Of a DNA stretch of 64,000 nt, positions 17,761 to 27,580 are shown piece by piece (positions within the stretch are counted from its first letter, which is position 1; each line of letters begins with the position of its first letter). The stretch is taken from assembly GCA_965660675.1 (NCBI GenBank), contig CBFIAU010000007.1, positions 75,948 to 139,947 on the forward strand, in the 5' to 3' direction. The translations under genes were made by a program, and so were the position numbers. The notes under the pieces are model-generated. The model had not been told where the DNA came from. It ran no database searches and saw nothing but the letters and a program-made list of their open reading frames with translations. This DNA is from UBA12202 sp002691725 (lineage in GTDB: Bacteria > Pseudomonadota > Alphaproteobacteria > Puniceispirillales > UBA1172).

Positions 17761-18563
17761 CGCTTTATAAAGAAACCTTTGCCGACACGCATTCCGACCG
17801 GCAACAGCGATCAGGGCGGCGATTAGGGCGGCGGATGCTTTCGGCGGCATTATGTCTGGGCATAATACTGGCGGCGGCTAGCCTATGGATATATCGCGAT
17901 AGCATGATACAGCGTGTCGCTGGGTTAAGTGCCGATGCAGGCATTAAACTTGAGGGAATTACGGTTTTTGGCCGTCTCAATACCGATCAGAAGGACATAT
18001 TAAATGCCGTAGGATTGACGCGCGGTGATCCCATGCTTGGCATGGATTTGTATCAGATCAAGGCAGATATTGAAGCCCTTGGCTGGATCAAAACGGCGCG
18101 TGTGGAAAGACATTTTCCATCTGATTTAGTGATCTATTTGGTCGAAAGACGCCCCATAGCCATTTATCAAACTGCCGCTGGCCATAAAGTCATCGATAAA
18201 TCTGGGCAAATTATCGCTGGCATCAAGGTTGAAGATTTCCGGCACCTGCCTGTCGTCAGCGGCAAAAACGCGCATAGTCGGGCTGGTGAAATTATAACTG
18301 TGCTTGAATCCGAAGCTGATCTCTACAATGAAGTATGGTCACTGACCTATCGGTCAGAACGCCGTTGGGATGTCTTTCTGGGCGATAATATCCGCATCAT
18401 GCTGCCCGAAGAAAACCCCATGGATGCGTGGAACCAACTTGCCAAGCTTGATCGCCAACACAAGCTGACTCAACGCAACACCGTAAATATTGATCTGCGG
18501 ATTCCGGGCCAGATCATCATTAAACCCGATCAACCTGTTAAAGCTAAAGGTAGTCAGACATGA
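17751..18563 (+). CDS. ftsQ: cell division protein FtsQ
   Basis: A 270-aa bitopic protein: a basic cytoplasmic N-terminus, one membrane segment (about 29-48), a POTRA domain (about 63-135, with IKLEGITVFGRL) and the beta domain. Family knowledge: it scaffolds FtsB and FtsL at the divisome. GGAGG precedes the ATG at 17751, and it is followed by an ATGA overlap with ftsA. Confidence 0.93.
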   Translation: MRLALYKETFADTHSDRQQRSGRRLGRRMLSAALCLGIILAAASLWIYRDSMIQRVAGLSADAGIKLEGITVFGRLNTDQKDILNAVGLTRGDPMLGMDLYQIKADIEALGWIKTARVERHFPSDLVIYLVERRPIAIYQTAAGHKVIDKSGQIIAGIKVEDFRHLPVVSGKNAHSRAGEIITVLESEADLYNEVWSLTYRSERRWDVFLGDNIRIMLPEENPMDAWNQLAKLDRQHKLTQRNTVNIDLRIPGQIIIKPDQPVKAKGSQT

Positions 18564-19855
18564 ATGTTATGCCGCGAATATCCGGCTTGCTGGGCCAAAG
18601 CAAAACACGCCACGGAACAATAGGTGTTCTCGATATTGGAACAAGCAAAGTCGTCTGCATGATTGCCCATAGTGATGGTAACGCGCAACCAACAATCAGG
18701 GGAATTGGTCAGCATGCGTCGGCTGGAATAAAACGTGGCGAAGTGGTTGATATCTCCGCCCTTAGTCTGGCTGTTGGTAAAGCTGTTGAGGTGGCGGAAC
18801 GAATGGCTGGCATTTCTATTGAAAATGTAGTTGTTGGCCTGTCAGGGGCAACCCAAAAATCGCAAATCAGAACGCATCAGGTCGATGTCGCTAGCGGTGA
18901 AGTCCTTGAACGTGATATCCGCCGGCTTATTAATCTTGATTTCCTCGAAGCTGAGCCGCAAGGCCGCGTTATTCTTCACCGTCTGCCTATTGAGTTTTCT
19001 TTGAACGGCATCACTGGCATCAAAAATCCTCAAGGCATGTTTGGCCAGACCCTTGGCATCAAAATATGTTCGATTAGCGCATCTGATACGGCTCTCCGCA
19101 ATATCCAAATGGCGGTTGAGCGTAACCATTTATCAATTGAGCATTATGTGTCGAATACCTATGCCGCTGGCTTATCTGCTCTGCTCGAAGATGAACGTGA
19201 TCTTGGTGCCACGGTTATTGAGATTGGCGGCGGCGTGACCAGCCTTGCCTATTTCACCGATGGCGAGTTGCGCTTTCTTGATAGCATCCCTTTTGGCGGG
19301 GCCAGTATCACCAATGATATTGCCCGCGGGCTATCCATCCCTGTTGACGAGGCGGAACGCATCAAAACGCTCAAAGGCAGTGTCCTGGCTGGCCCCGGCG
19401 ATAGTGATGAGATGCTGACCTTGCCCATGCTAAGCCAAGATAGCGATCATCCGCTATCAATCGAGTTAGGCGTGTTGGGGGATATCATCCGGGCGCGGAT
19501 TGAGGAAATTTTAGAAATGTTGTTATTGCGGCTTGAAAAGGCCGGATACTCATCCGCCGCAGGCCAGCGCGTCATTTTAGTTGGCGGCGCCGCGCAATTA
19601 CCCGGAATGCGTGAGTTTGTTTCAACCATGATTGGCCGTTCTGTCAGATTAGGCAGGCCAGCGGGGGTCATTGGTCTTGCTGATGCGACCGCCCATTCCG
19701 CCTTTGCCTCACCTGTGGGGTTAATTCATTACAGCTATGTCAGACAACCATTTGAACTATCACTTGCCGATGCTGGAACATCCAGACGATCAGGACGTCT
19801 CAGCCAGATTGGCAGCTGGTTCAAATATTACATTTGGGATGCCGGAAACCGATGA
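18560..19855 (+). CDS. ftsA: cell division protein FtsA
   Basis: A 431-aa actin-like ATPase that tethers FtsZ filaments to the membrane. It has the phosphate-1 motif VLDIGTSKVV, the SHS2/1C domain region, the phosphate-2 motif VIEIGGGVTS and the adenosine motif ILVGGAAQLPG. The C-terminus ends in an amphipathic helix (FKYYIW) expected to bind membrane. It is the last gene of the overlapping run; 144 bp separate it from ftsZ. Confidence 0.95.
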   Translation: MNVMPRISGLLGQSKTRHGTIGVLDIGTSKVVCMIAHSDGNAQPTIRGIGQHASAGIKRGEVVDISALSLAVGKAVEVAERMAGISIENVVVGLSGATQKSQIRTHQVDVASGEVLERDIRRLINLDFLEAEPQGRVILHRLPIEFSLNGITGIKNPQGMFGQTLGIKICSISASDTALRNIQMAVERNHLSIEHYVSNTYAAGLSALLEDERDLGATVIEIGGGVTSLAYFTDGELRFLDSIPFGGASITNDIARGLSIPVDEAERIKTLKGSVLAGPGDSDEMLTLPMLSQDSDHPLSIELGVLGDIIRARIEEILEMLLLRLEKAGYSSAAGQRVILVGGAAQLPGMREFVSTMIGRSVRLGRPAGVIGLADATAHSAFASPVGLIHYSYVRQPFELSLADAGTSRRSGRLSQIGSWFKYYIWDAGNR

Positions 19856-19947
19856 AGAGCATGTTTTTCCATCATCAGACCATGACTGGTCCGTCATCCA
19901 ATGCCGGGGCGTATGTGTTGCAGGCATATTCCCCATTTAGTAGCAAT

Positions 19948-19976
19948 TTGCCCGTTAGTTCATGGATATCGGGCAA
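19948..19976 (+). other. inverted repeat in the ftsZ leader
   Basis: TTGCCCG (19948-19954) and CGGGCAA (19970-19976) can form a 7-bp stem with a 15-nt loop, 23 nt before the ftsZ GTG start. It lies in the only long gap of the cluster, so it could affect ftsZ expression or mRNA stability. No T-run follows. Confidence 0.4.
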
Positions 19977-19999
19977 GCCAACTAGTAGGAGATTATACC

Positions 20000-21871
20000 G
20001 TGACTCTTAATATATCAATCCCCAGCACGACTGAGGAATTATCCCCAAAAATCACCGTTATTGGTGTTGGCGGGGCTGGCGGTAATGCCGTCAATAATAT
20101 GATTGAATCCAATCTTGAAGGGGTAGAGTTTTTAGCTGCCAATACCGATGGGCAAGCTCTTGCGGCATCTCTCGCGCCTCGCAAAATCCAGTTAGGACGT
20201 GTCCATACCGAAGGGTTAGGGGCAGGCTCAAAGCCCGAAGTTGGCCGTCTTGCGGCAGAAGAAAGCCTTGAGGAGATCATGGCCGAATTAGCTGACAGCC
20301 ATATGGTATTTATTACCGCAGGTATGGGTGGCGGCACTGGCACAGGCGCCGCACCAGTGATTGCTCGTGCTGCCCGTGAGCAAGGCATTCTCACCGTGGG
20401 AGTTGTCACCAAACCATTTGAGTTTGAAGGAACACCTCGGATGCGGTCAGCCACACAAGGCATAGATGAATTACAAGCCTATGTTGATACGCTGATTATT
20501 ATCCCTAACCAAAATCTGTTCCTTCTAGCCAATGAGCGGACAACATTTACGGATGCCTTTGCCATGGCGGATAATGTTCTGCACCAAGGCGTGTCGGGTG
20601 TTACTGATCTGATGATCAAATCTGGCATGATTAATCTGGATTTTGCCGATATTCGCTCGGTCATGACAGAGATGGGTAAAGCCATGATGGGGACAGGCGA
20701 AGCATCAGGTGAAAGCCGTGCTACCAACGCGGCTGAGGCGGCTATTCATAATCCGCTATTAGATGAAACCACGCTGAAAGGCGCCCAAGCCTTGCTGATC
20801 AATGTTACTGGTGGGTCTGATATGACGCTATTCGAAGCTGATGAAGCGGCAAATCATATCCGCAAAGAGGTGGATAATGATGCTATCATCATCTTTGGCG
20901 CTATCATTGATCCAAAAATGGAAGGCGTCATGCGTGTATCAGTCGTTGCTACCGGGATGGAAACGAACAGCCAATCCGCGCGGCCACCAATGCATCTGCA
21001 AACCAATGACAAAGCATCTGCCAGTGATAAAACCAGCAAAGTCGCAAACCAGCCTTTTTATGCCATTCGGCGCAAGGAAGGCGTTGTTGAAAAAATCATA
21101 GCAGAACCCACAGTGACGGCTGCAAGCAAACCCATGGGTGCCCATGTGGGGTCAGCAACAGCAGTGGAAAGCAAGCCAATGGAAGCTGCCCATCTCAAAA
21201 ATGCCCGTCTTGATAATGGGGCGGCAGAGCCAGCGCTTATGCCAGAGATATCTGATGCGAGCGCTGAAACGGCATTGCGGCTTAGGGCAGAGCAAAGCCA
21301 TGCTCAAGATGCCGCCACGGACGATGAGTCCCAGCTTACCATCATGGATATGATTGATGCTAAGGACGATCGGCCTGCGACTGGCGGAGCATTGCCAGCG
21401 GCTGATCATTCTGCCAGCAGTTTGGATGAGGATGCTGTGCCTTTCACATTAGGGAAAACCGTTGATATTCCTGTTGATGAGCATATTCAGCCGAAGGAAA
21501 CAGCTGGTTTGATCAAGCATATCACGCGGTTATTCTCATCGCATCAGCAAGAGGAAAAGATCGTCCAAGAGCCTATTATGTCTGATGTTAAACCATTGAA
21601 CCTGTGGAATGCAGACGCCTCCATGGACTCAAAAGACCTGATAAACCCCATGCTTCAATCAGATGAGGAGAGTGCTGATGAGATGATAAGCACGGGTATT
21701 GATCATCGGGCTACATCGCAACATAGTAGCATGATAGATGATATGGCTGATGATAAAGCTGAGCAAGCCAATCCGTCACTCCAAAGCGCTGAGCCAGAGC
21801 TGGATATGAAAAATCAGCCGGATGATTTTGATCTTGAGATTCCCGCCTTTCTGCGTCGTCAGGCAAACTAA
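20000..21871 (+). CDS. ftsZ: cell division GTPase FtsZ, long-linker form
   Basis: A 623-aa tubulin homologue that forms the division ring. The tubulin signature GGGTGTG is at 110-116 and the N-terminal GVGGAGGNAVNNM is intact. The globular GTPase ends near residue 316. A Ser/Ala/Asp-rich disordered linker of about 285 residues follows, then the conserved C-terminal peptide DFDLEIPAFLRR that binds FtsA and other partners. Start: GTG 20000 after TAGGAG; the frame is open 99 nt upstream but without a matching ribosome-binding site. Long linkers are common in Alphaproteobacteria, but this one is at the long end. Confidence 0.95.
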   Translation: MTLNISIPSTTEELSPKITVIGVGGAGGNAVNNMIESNLEGVEFLAANTDGQALAASLAPRKIQLGRVHTEGLGAGSKPEVGRLAAEESLEEIMAELADSHMVFITAGMGGGTGTGAAPVIARAAREQGILTVGVVTKPFEFEGTPRMRSATQGIDELQAYVDTLIIIPNQNLFLLANERTTFTDAFAMADNVLHQGVSGVTDLMIKSGMINLDFADIRSVMTEMGKAMMGTGEASGESRATNAAEAAIHNPLLDETTLKGAQALLINVTGGSDMTLFEADEAANHIRKEVDNDAIIIFGAIIDPKMEGVMRVSVVATGMETNSQSARPPMHLQTNDKASASDKTSKVANQPFYAIRRKEGVVEKIIAEPTVTAASKPMGAHVGSATAVESKPMEAAHLKNARLDNGAAEPALMPEISDASAETALRLRAEQSHAQDAATDDESQLTIMDMIDAKDDRPATGGALPAADHSASSLDEDAVPFTLGKTVDIPVDEHIQPKETAGLIKHITRLFSSHQQEEKIVQEPIMSDVKPLNLWNADASMDSKDLINPMLQSDEESADEMISTGIDHRATSQHSSMIDDMADDKAEQANPSLQSAEPELDMKNQPDDFDLEIPAFLRRQAN

Positions 21872-21898
21872 TCATCACGAAGGTATGATCAACATTTG

Positions 21899-21934
21899 AA
21901 ATGGTTACCGATCTGCAACAATCGGTAACCATTT
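21899..21934 (+). terminator. perfect 14-bp inverted repeat between ftsZ and lpxC
   Basis: AAATGGTTACCGAT (21899-21912), an 8-nt loop and ATCGGTAACCATTT (21921-21934) make a perfect 14-bp stem 27 nt after the ftsZ stop. The 3' side has only three T before GTG, so a Rho-independent terminator is possible but not textbook; a protein-binding operator for lpxC is the alternative. Confidence 0.6.
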
Positions 21935-21986
21935 GTGATTTGCCACAGACATCAAAACAAATAATTATTAGTAAAAATAAAGGAAT

Positions 21987-22889
21987 ATGTCTGTGTTTGG
22001 CCGTCAACATACTGTTAATTCATCTATCACACGCAGCGGAATTGGTCTTCATACCGCGCGGCTGGTTTCCATCACTATTCAGCCAGCGCCCGTTAATACT
22101 GGCATCATTTTTCACCGCTCTGATCTAACTGGCATTGATACGGCTATCCCTGCCCATATCTTTAATGTCAGTGATGTGTCTCTTAATACCAGCATTTGTA
22201 ATGCTGATGGGGCTGAAATAGGCACCATTGAGCATCTGATGGCGGCCTTTGCCGGCATGGGAATTGATAATGCCTATGTCGATGTATCAGGGCCAGAGCT
22301 ACCCGCCTTTGATGGCAGCTCAGACCGCTACTGCCAGATGATCAATGAGGCCGGCATAAAAGAACAAAACGAAGATCGCCGTTTTATTAAAGTCCTCAAG
22401 CCAGTTTCGGTAGAAATCAACGCCTCATCATCGCACCTAACCCCCTCCTCATCTCTCCAAATCTCAACCAAGATTGATTTTAGTGACCCATTTATTGGTG
22501 CCTCGCAATATTTTTATGTTCACGACAATAACAGCTTTATTGAAGAACTGGCGGCTGCCCGGACCTTCTGTTTGCATAAGGATGTCTCACAAATGCGTGC
22601 CGCTGGCTATGCTATTGGCGGCTCATTGGATAATGCCATTGTTGTGAAAGACGGGCAGATGCTTAATGAGACGCCGCTGCGCTATACTGATGAGTTTGTT
22701 CGTCATAAAACCCTCGACTGTTTAGGTGATTTGCGGCTGGCTGGTATGGGAATTATTGGTCATATGTCGACCACACGCCCTGGACACCGCATTAATTCAG
22801 AATTGCTCAAGGCTTTGTTTAGCGACGACAGCAACTACACGATTATGACTGGCGAGGAATTAGCCAATGCCGAAGAAAAAGTCGCCTGA
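21987..22889 (+). CDS. lpxC: UDP-3-O-acyl-GlcNAc deacetylase LpxC
   Basis: A 300-aa zinc enzyme for the committed step of lipid A synthesis. The zinc site is complete: His83 in EHLMAAFAG, and His240 and Asp244 in HKTLDCLGDL. The N-terminal SGIGLHTA motif is typical. AAAGGA precedes the ATG. Position between ftsZ and bamD matches other Alphaproteobacteria. Family knowledge: FtsH, also encoded in this window, controls LpxC by proteolysis in E. coli. Confidence 0.96.
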   Translation: MSVFGRQHTVNSSITRSGIGLHTARLVSITIQPAPVNTGIIFHRSDLTGIDTAIPAHIFNVSDVSLNTSICNADGAEIGTIEHLMAAFAGMGIDNAYVDVSGPELPAFDGSSDRYCQMINEAGIKEQNEDRRFIKVLKPVSVEINASSSHLTPSSSLQISTKIDFSDPFIGASQYFYVHDNNSFIEELAAARTFCLHKDVSQMRAAGYAIGGSLDNAIVVKDGQMLNETPLRYTDEFVRHKTLDCLGDLRLAGMGIIGHMSTTRPGHRINSELLKALFSDDSNYTIMTGEELANAEEKVA

Positions 22890-22983
22890 CGATATTTTCC
22901 AGCCCTATCGTATGAAATGAACTTTAATTGCTTTGCGTATCGGCATAATATATATTCTGTTAAGGAATTTATGGAGACAAGTT

Positions 22984-23805
22984 GTGCATCATCAAATGGT
23001 GAGATCAGTGTTGCTTTTTGGCATAGCATGTCTGGCTATGCTTACCGCTTGTTCAAGCGGTGATGATGAACTGGTTCAAATTGAACGCCCTGTCGAAGAA
23101 ATCTATAATGAAGCGCTTGATTTGGCTCTTGCTGGCGACCAGGCTGATGCGGCATCTCTCTTTGATGAGGTGGAAAGACAGCATCCCTACTCTGAATGGG
23201 CAACGCAAGCACAACTAATGGCCGCATGGTCATTATATGAGAGCAACAATTATCCTGCCGCTTTGGCCGCATTAAACCGATTTATTGACCTTAATCCCGC
23301 GCATCCTGATATCGATTATGCCTATTTTCTGCGCGGCCAATCCTATTATGAGCAAATTGTCGATGTTGAACGTGATGCTAGCATGACCGTTGCCGCTAAA
23401 GAAGCTTTTGAGGCTTTGATCAGGCGGTTCCCAAACAGCGTTTATGCGCGTGATGCCCAATTAAAAGTAGACCTGACGCTCAGCCATCTGGCTGGCAAAG
23501 AAATGGCTGTTGGCCGGTTCTATCTGAAAGCTGGACATTATGATTCTGCGCTCCGCCGATTTAGCAAAGTTGTCGAGGATTATGATACATCTAATCAAGT
23601 CCCCGAAGCACTTTATCGGATGGTCGAGAGCTATCTGGCGCTTGGAATTGATAACGAGGCGGAACGGTCAGCAGCCGTATTACAGTTTAATTTTCCAGAC
23701 TCTATTTGGACTCAACGGATGGCATTGTTGATTGATGATCCCGGACGCAATTATGACCCATCTGTGATTAGATCCTTTTTTGGTCGAGCAACCTCTTGGT
23801 TTTGA
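22984..23805 (+). CDS. bamD: outer-membrane assembly lipoprotein BamD
   Basis: A 273-aa lipoprotein of the BAM complex with about five TPR repeats (YNEALDLALAGDQADAA and following). The signal peptide ends in the lipobox LTAC. The frame is open back to a TTG at 22933, but GTG 22984 has GGAG seven bases upstream and gives a normal-length signal peptide. recN follows after 3 bp. Confidence 0.92.
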   Translation: MHHQMVRSVLLFGIACLAMLTACSSGDDELVQIERPVEEIYNEALDLALAGDQADAASLFDEVERQHPYSEWATQAQLMAAWSLYESNNYPAALAALNRFIDLNPAHPDIDYAYFLRGQSYYEQIVDVERDASMTVAAKEAFEALIRRFPNSVYARDAQLKVDLTLSHLAGKEMAVGRFYLKAGHYDSALRRFSKVVEDYDTSNQVPEALYRMVESYLALGIDNEAERSAAVLQFNFPDSIWTQRMALLIDDPGRNYDPSVIRSFFGRATSWF

Positions 23806-23808
23806 TCC

Positions 23809-25467
23809 ATGCTGACTTTACTGGCTGTTCGTAATGTCGTTCTGATCAAGGCGCTTGATCTGGATTTTCAATCAGGCTTAACTGTGCTGACTGGCGAGAC
23901 GGGGGCTGGCAAATCTATCCTTCTTGATGCGTTGGGGCTGGCACTAGGCAGTCGCGCTAATTTTGGTTTGATCGGCGCCGAAAGCTCAACCGCCGAAGTC
24001 ACCGCTGTTTTTAACCCTGACACCCAGCACCCCATATGGAATGTCTTGGAAGAAAATGGCATTGAGGCCGATGATGCGATTATTATGCGGCGACGGCTGC
24101 GTGACGGTAAATCAAGCGCTTTAATCAATGATACGCCTGTCAGTTTAGGGGTGATGCGGCGTGTTGGCGATATGCTAATTGAAATCCAGGGCCAGTTTGA
24201 AGGACGCGGATTACTAGATCAGGCAACACATCGGCAACTGCTTGATCAATTTGCTAATCATGACGATAAGCTGACATCTTGCGCGAATTGCTGGGATGAT
24301 TGGAAAGCGGCATCAACACGCTATGAAATTGCTGCCGCCAAGCGTCAGGAAAACCAGGATTATCAGGCATGGCTCAAAGAGGCGGTGGTTGAACTTGATC
24401 AGCTTGCACCAGTGGCAAATGAAGAAACTCAGCTCATGCAAGAGCGTGAGATGTTAGCCAATATCACCCGCATTGCCGAGGCCTTAAAAACAGCAGAAAC
24501 CCTTATAGATGGTGAGCAAGGCGCGATTAATCAAATTGCCCAGGCCAGCCGCAGCATTACGCGCATTGCTGATGTTGCTGGCAGTCTGATCACTGATCTG
24601 GATCAGGCACTGCAACGCACGGAAGCCGAATTGAGCGAAGTAGAACATACCCTTGCCGCTACTCAGGCTAATTTAGAAGGTGATCCTAATCGCATTGTTG
24701 TTGTCGATGACCGCTTGCACGCTCTCCGCCAGCAAGCACGCAAACATGGCGTTGATGCAGATCAGCTCGCCGCTACCCGTGATCACTTGCATCAGCAATT
24801 AGCCGAGCTTGAAGATAGTAGCGGCGACTTGACAAAATTAGCCGCAACTATGGCAGAAGCAGAGGCAAATTATCATGATGCGCGCAATGCCCTAAGTCAG
24901 TCAAGATTAGCGGCAGCCCATCGGCTCGATACACTTATCATGGCAGAATTGCCGCCCCTAAAGCTGGAGGAGGCGTGGTTCAAGACATCAATCACGGCAT
25001 TGGCTGAACAGCAATTCGGCCATCATGGCAGTGATGCCATTCGCTTTGAAGCCAGCACTAATCCGGGCATGGCGATAGCGCCGATTGATCAGATTGCATC
25101 AGGAGGGGAATTAGCCCGATTTTTGCTGGCTTTGAAAGTCGTGCTGGCAGATATAAACGCTCCTGTCACCTTAATTTTTGATGAGGTTGATGCAGGCGTT
25201 GGCGGTGCTGTTGCGGATGCTGTTGGCTCACGCTTGGCACGGCTGGGAGAGCAAATGCAATCCATCGTTATCACTCATTCCCCACAAGTTGCGGCCAGAG
25301 GCCATCAGCATTATCAGATCAGCAAATCGGTAGCTGAGCATGGCACAATTTCAACAACTGCTATTCTTGATCAGAATGAACGCATTAATGAGGTCAGCCG
25401 CATGCTAGCTGGTGAGACAGTTACCGAAGAAGCACGCGCCGCCGCCATCAGATTACTTGAGGGATAA
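23809..25467 (+). CDS. recN: DNA repair protein RecN
   Basis: A 552-aa SMC-like ATPase for double-strand break repair. It has Walker A GETGAGKS at 29-36, long central coiled coils and a C-terminal Walker B/D-loop FDEVDAGVGGAVADAVG, with the signature IASGGELAR before it. Length is normal. It lies in a bamD-recN-ligA run; the ligA start follows its stop by one base. Confidence 0.95.
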   Translation: MLTLLAVRNVVLIKALDLDFQSGLTVLTGETGAGKSILLDALGLALGSRANFGLIGAESSTAEVTAVFNPDTQHPIWNVLEENGIEADDAIIMRRRLRDGKSSALINDTPVSLGVMRRVGDMLIEIQGQFEGRGLLDQATHRQLLDQFANHDDKLTSCANCWDDWKAASTRYEIAAAKRQENQDYQAWLKEAVVELDQLAPVANEETQLMQEREMLANITRIAEALKTAETLIDGEQGAINQIAQASRSITRIADVAGSLITDLDQALQRTEAELSEVEHTLAATQANLEGDPNRIVVVDDRLHALRQQARKHGVDADQLAATRDHLHQQLAELEDSSGDLTKLAATMAEAEANYHDARNALSQSRLAAAHRLDTLIMAELPPLKLEEAWFKTSITALAEQQFGHHGSDAIRFEASTNPGMAIAPIDQIASGGELARFLLALKVVLADINAPVTLIFDEVDAGVGGAVADAVGSRLARLGEQMQSIVITHSPQVAARGHQHYQISKSVAEHGTISTTAILDQNERINEVSRMLAGETVTEEARAAAIRLLEG

Positions 25468-25468
25468 G

Positions 25469-27565
25469 ATGGGGATAGACGATACTAGCGCCACTCTTGC
25501 CGATGTTGCTGTCGCTGATTTAACCGAAGCTGAGGCAAGCCGCGAGCTTGACCGCCTTGCCAGTGCTATTCATTATCATAACCTGAAATATCACCGTGAT
25601 GATGCGCCTGAAATTACTGATGCTGAGTTTGATGCCATGATGAAGCGGCATATCGGTATTGAGGCGGCTTTTCCGCAATTAGTTAGGCTTGATAGCCCAT
25701 CATTGACGGTAGGCGCAACGCCTTCATCACAATTTGGCAAATATCGCCATCATGTTTCTATGCTGTCCTTATCCAACGCTTTTGATGATGACGATGCTAT
25801 GGATTTTGATCTGCGCGTCAAACGCTTTCTTAATTTGCCTGCGGATACGGATATCGCCTATTCGGTTGAGCCGAAAATTGATGGGTTATCCATTTCTCTG
25901 CGCTATGAGCATGGCGTATTGGTCGCTGGTGTGACGCGCGGTGATGGTATTGAAGGTGAGGATGTGACAGCGAATATTCGCACCATTGCGGATATCCCTG
26001 AGCGCCTGAATAATGGCCCGGCTGTGGCAGAGATTCGCGGTGAGATTTTTATGAGCAAGGCTGATTTCTTTGCGCTTAACGACATTCAGCAAAACAGCAA
26101 TGCAAAGGTTTTTGCAAATCCCCGCAACGCAGCAGCAGGGTCTCTGCGCCAGAAAGACCCTGCCGTTACCGCCGCCAGAGCCTTGCGGTTTTTTGCCTAT
26201 GCCGCAGGTGAGATGAGCGCATGGACGGTCAATAGCCATCATGATTATCTGTCACAGCTTCAGTCATGGGGATTTACCATTAACCCCTATTCAGCCTTAA
26301 CCGAGAATATAGCGGCGGCACTTCGCCACTATCAGACCATTAGCGCCAAGCGTGCTGATCTGGATTATGATATTGATGGCGTTGTTTATAAAGTTGATCA
26401 GCTCGATTATCAGCAAAGGCTTGGTCAGGTCAGCCGATCACCACGCTGGGCCATTGCCCATAAATTTCCGGCAGAAAAAGCGATGACGCATATTCTGGGG
26501 ATAGATATTCAGGTTGGCAGGACAGGTGCGTTGACACCTGTCGCAAGATTACAGCCCGTTACCGTCGGCGGTGTTGTTGTCTCCAATGCTACCCTCCATA
26601 ATGAAGATTATATTAAGGATAAAGATATTCGCATCGGTGATCTGGTTCAGATACAGCGCGCAGGCGATGTTATCCCGCAAGTCTTGGCAGTCGATAAAGA
26701 CGCAAGAAAAGATACCAGAACCGAAGCTTTTCACTATCCTGATCACTGCCCATCATGTGGATCACCCGCGATCAGGCCAGAAGGCGAAGCGGTGCGGCGC
26801 TGTACAGGTCAGCTATCTTGCCCGGCGCAGTTGCTTGAACGCCTAAAGCATTTTGTCAGCCGTGATGCCTTTGACATAGAAGGGCTAGGGGCGAGAATCA
26901 TTGAAGAGCTGCATCAAGATGACATGCTTAATGAACCTGCGGATATTTTTCATCTCAAGCGATATCAGGCAGAGCTTACAGCGCGTGATGGCTGGGGTGA
27001 AACATCGGTAAAAAACCTGCTGATGGCCATTGATCAGCGGCGGGAAATTGCGCTGGAACGGCTCATCTATGGGCTTGGCATTCGGCAGATTGGTCAAGCC
27101 ACAAGTATGCTGTTAGCGCGTCATTTTGGATCACTGGAGCAACTAATGGCAACCGCCTTAGCCGCCAAAGATGAGACGTCAGAAGCATGGCAGAGCCTGA
27201 TTGATATTGACCAAATTGGTGACAGTGTGGCGCGTGATATCGTGCAATTTTTTACCGATACCCATAATCAGGAGGCGTTAAAGCGGTTGCGCGATGTTGT
27301 GCATCCGGTCCCGCCCGAAGCCATAGCCTCTGATAGTCCGGTTGCCGGTAAAACGGTTGTCTTCACCGGCACATTAACCAGCATGAGCCGTGCCGAAGCA
27401 AAAGCTAAAGCCGAATTACTTGGCGCCAAAGTCGCTGGCTCCGTATCGGCAAAAACCGATTATGTTGTCATTGGCGCCGATGCCGGAAGCAAAGCCCGCA
27501 AAGCCGAGAGTCTCGGCGTTACCATCCTTGATGAAGATAGCTGGATAAGGTTAAGCCAAAGCTAA
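25469..27565 (+). CDS. ligA: NAD-dependent DNA ligase LigA
   Basis: A 698-aa ligase sealing nicks in replication and repair. The adenylation motif KIDG gives catalytic Lys136; the OB fold, the four-cysteine zinc finger (CPSC...C...C), the HhH region and a C-terminal BRCT domain (VAGKTVVFTGTL) follow in order. The frame is open 57 nt upstream within recN, but ATG 25469 follows GAGGG at the recN end and gives the family N-terminus. Confidence 0.96.
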   Translation: MGIDDTSATLADVAVADLTEAEASRELDRLASAIHYHNLKYHRDDAPEITDAEFDAMMKRHIGIEAAFPQLVRLDSPSLTVGATPSSQFGKYRHHVSMLSLSNAFDDDDAMDFDLRVKRFLNLPADTDIAYSVEPKIDGLSISLRYEHGVLVAGVTRGDGIEGEDVTANIRTIADIPERLNNGPAVAEIRGEIFMSKADFFALNDIQQNSNAKVFANPRNAAAGSLRQKDPAVTAARALRFFAYAAGEMSAWTVNSHHDYLSQLQSWGFTINPYSALTENIAAALRHYQTISAKRADLDYDIDGVVYKVDQLDYQQRLGQVSRSPRWAIAHKFPAEKAMTHILGIDIQVGRTGALTPVARLQPVTVGGVVVSNATLHNEDYIKDKDIRIGDLVQIQRAGDVIPQVLAVDKDARKDTRTEAFHYPDHCPSCGSPAIRPEGEAVRRCTGQLSCPAQLLERLKHFVSRDAFDIEGLGARIIEELHQDDMLNEPADIFHLKRYQAELTARDGWGETSVKNLLMAIDQRREIALERLIYGLGIRQIGQATSMLLARHFGSLEQLMATALAAKDETSEAWQSLIDIDQIGDSVARDIVQFFTDTHNQEALKRLRDVVHPVPPEAIASDSPVAGKTVVFTGTLTSMSRAEAKAKAELLGAKVAGSVSAKTDYVVIGADAGSKARKAESLGVTILDEDSWIRLSQS

Positions 27566-27580
27566 GCCTGATAGAATTGA

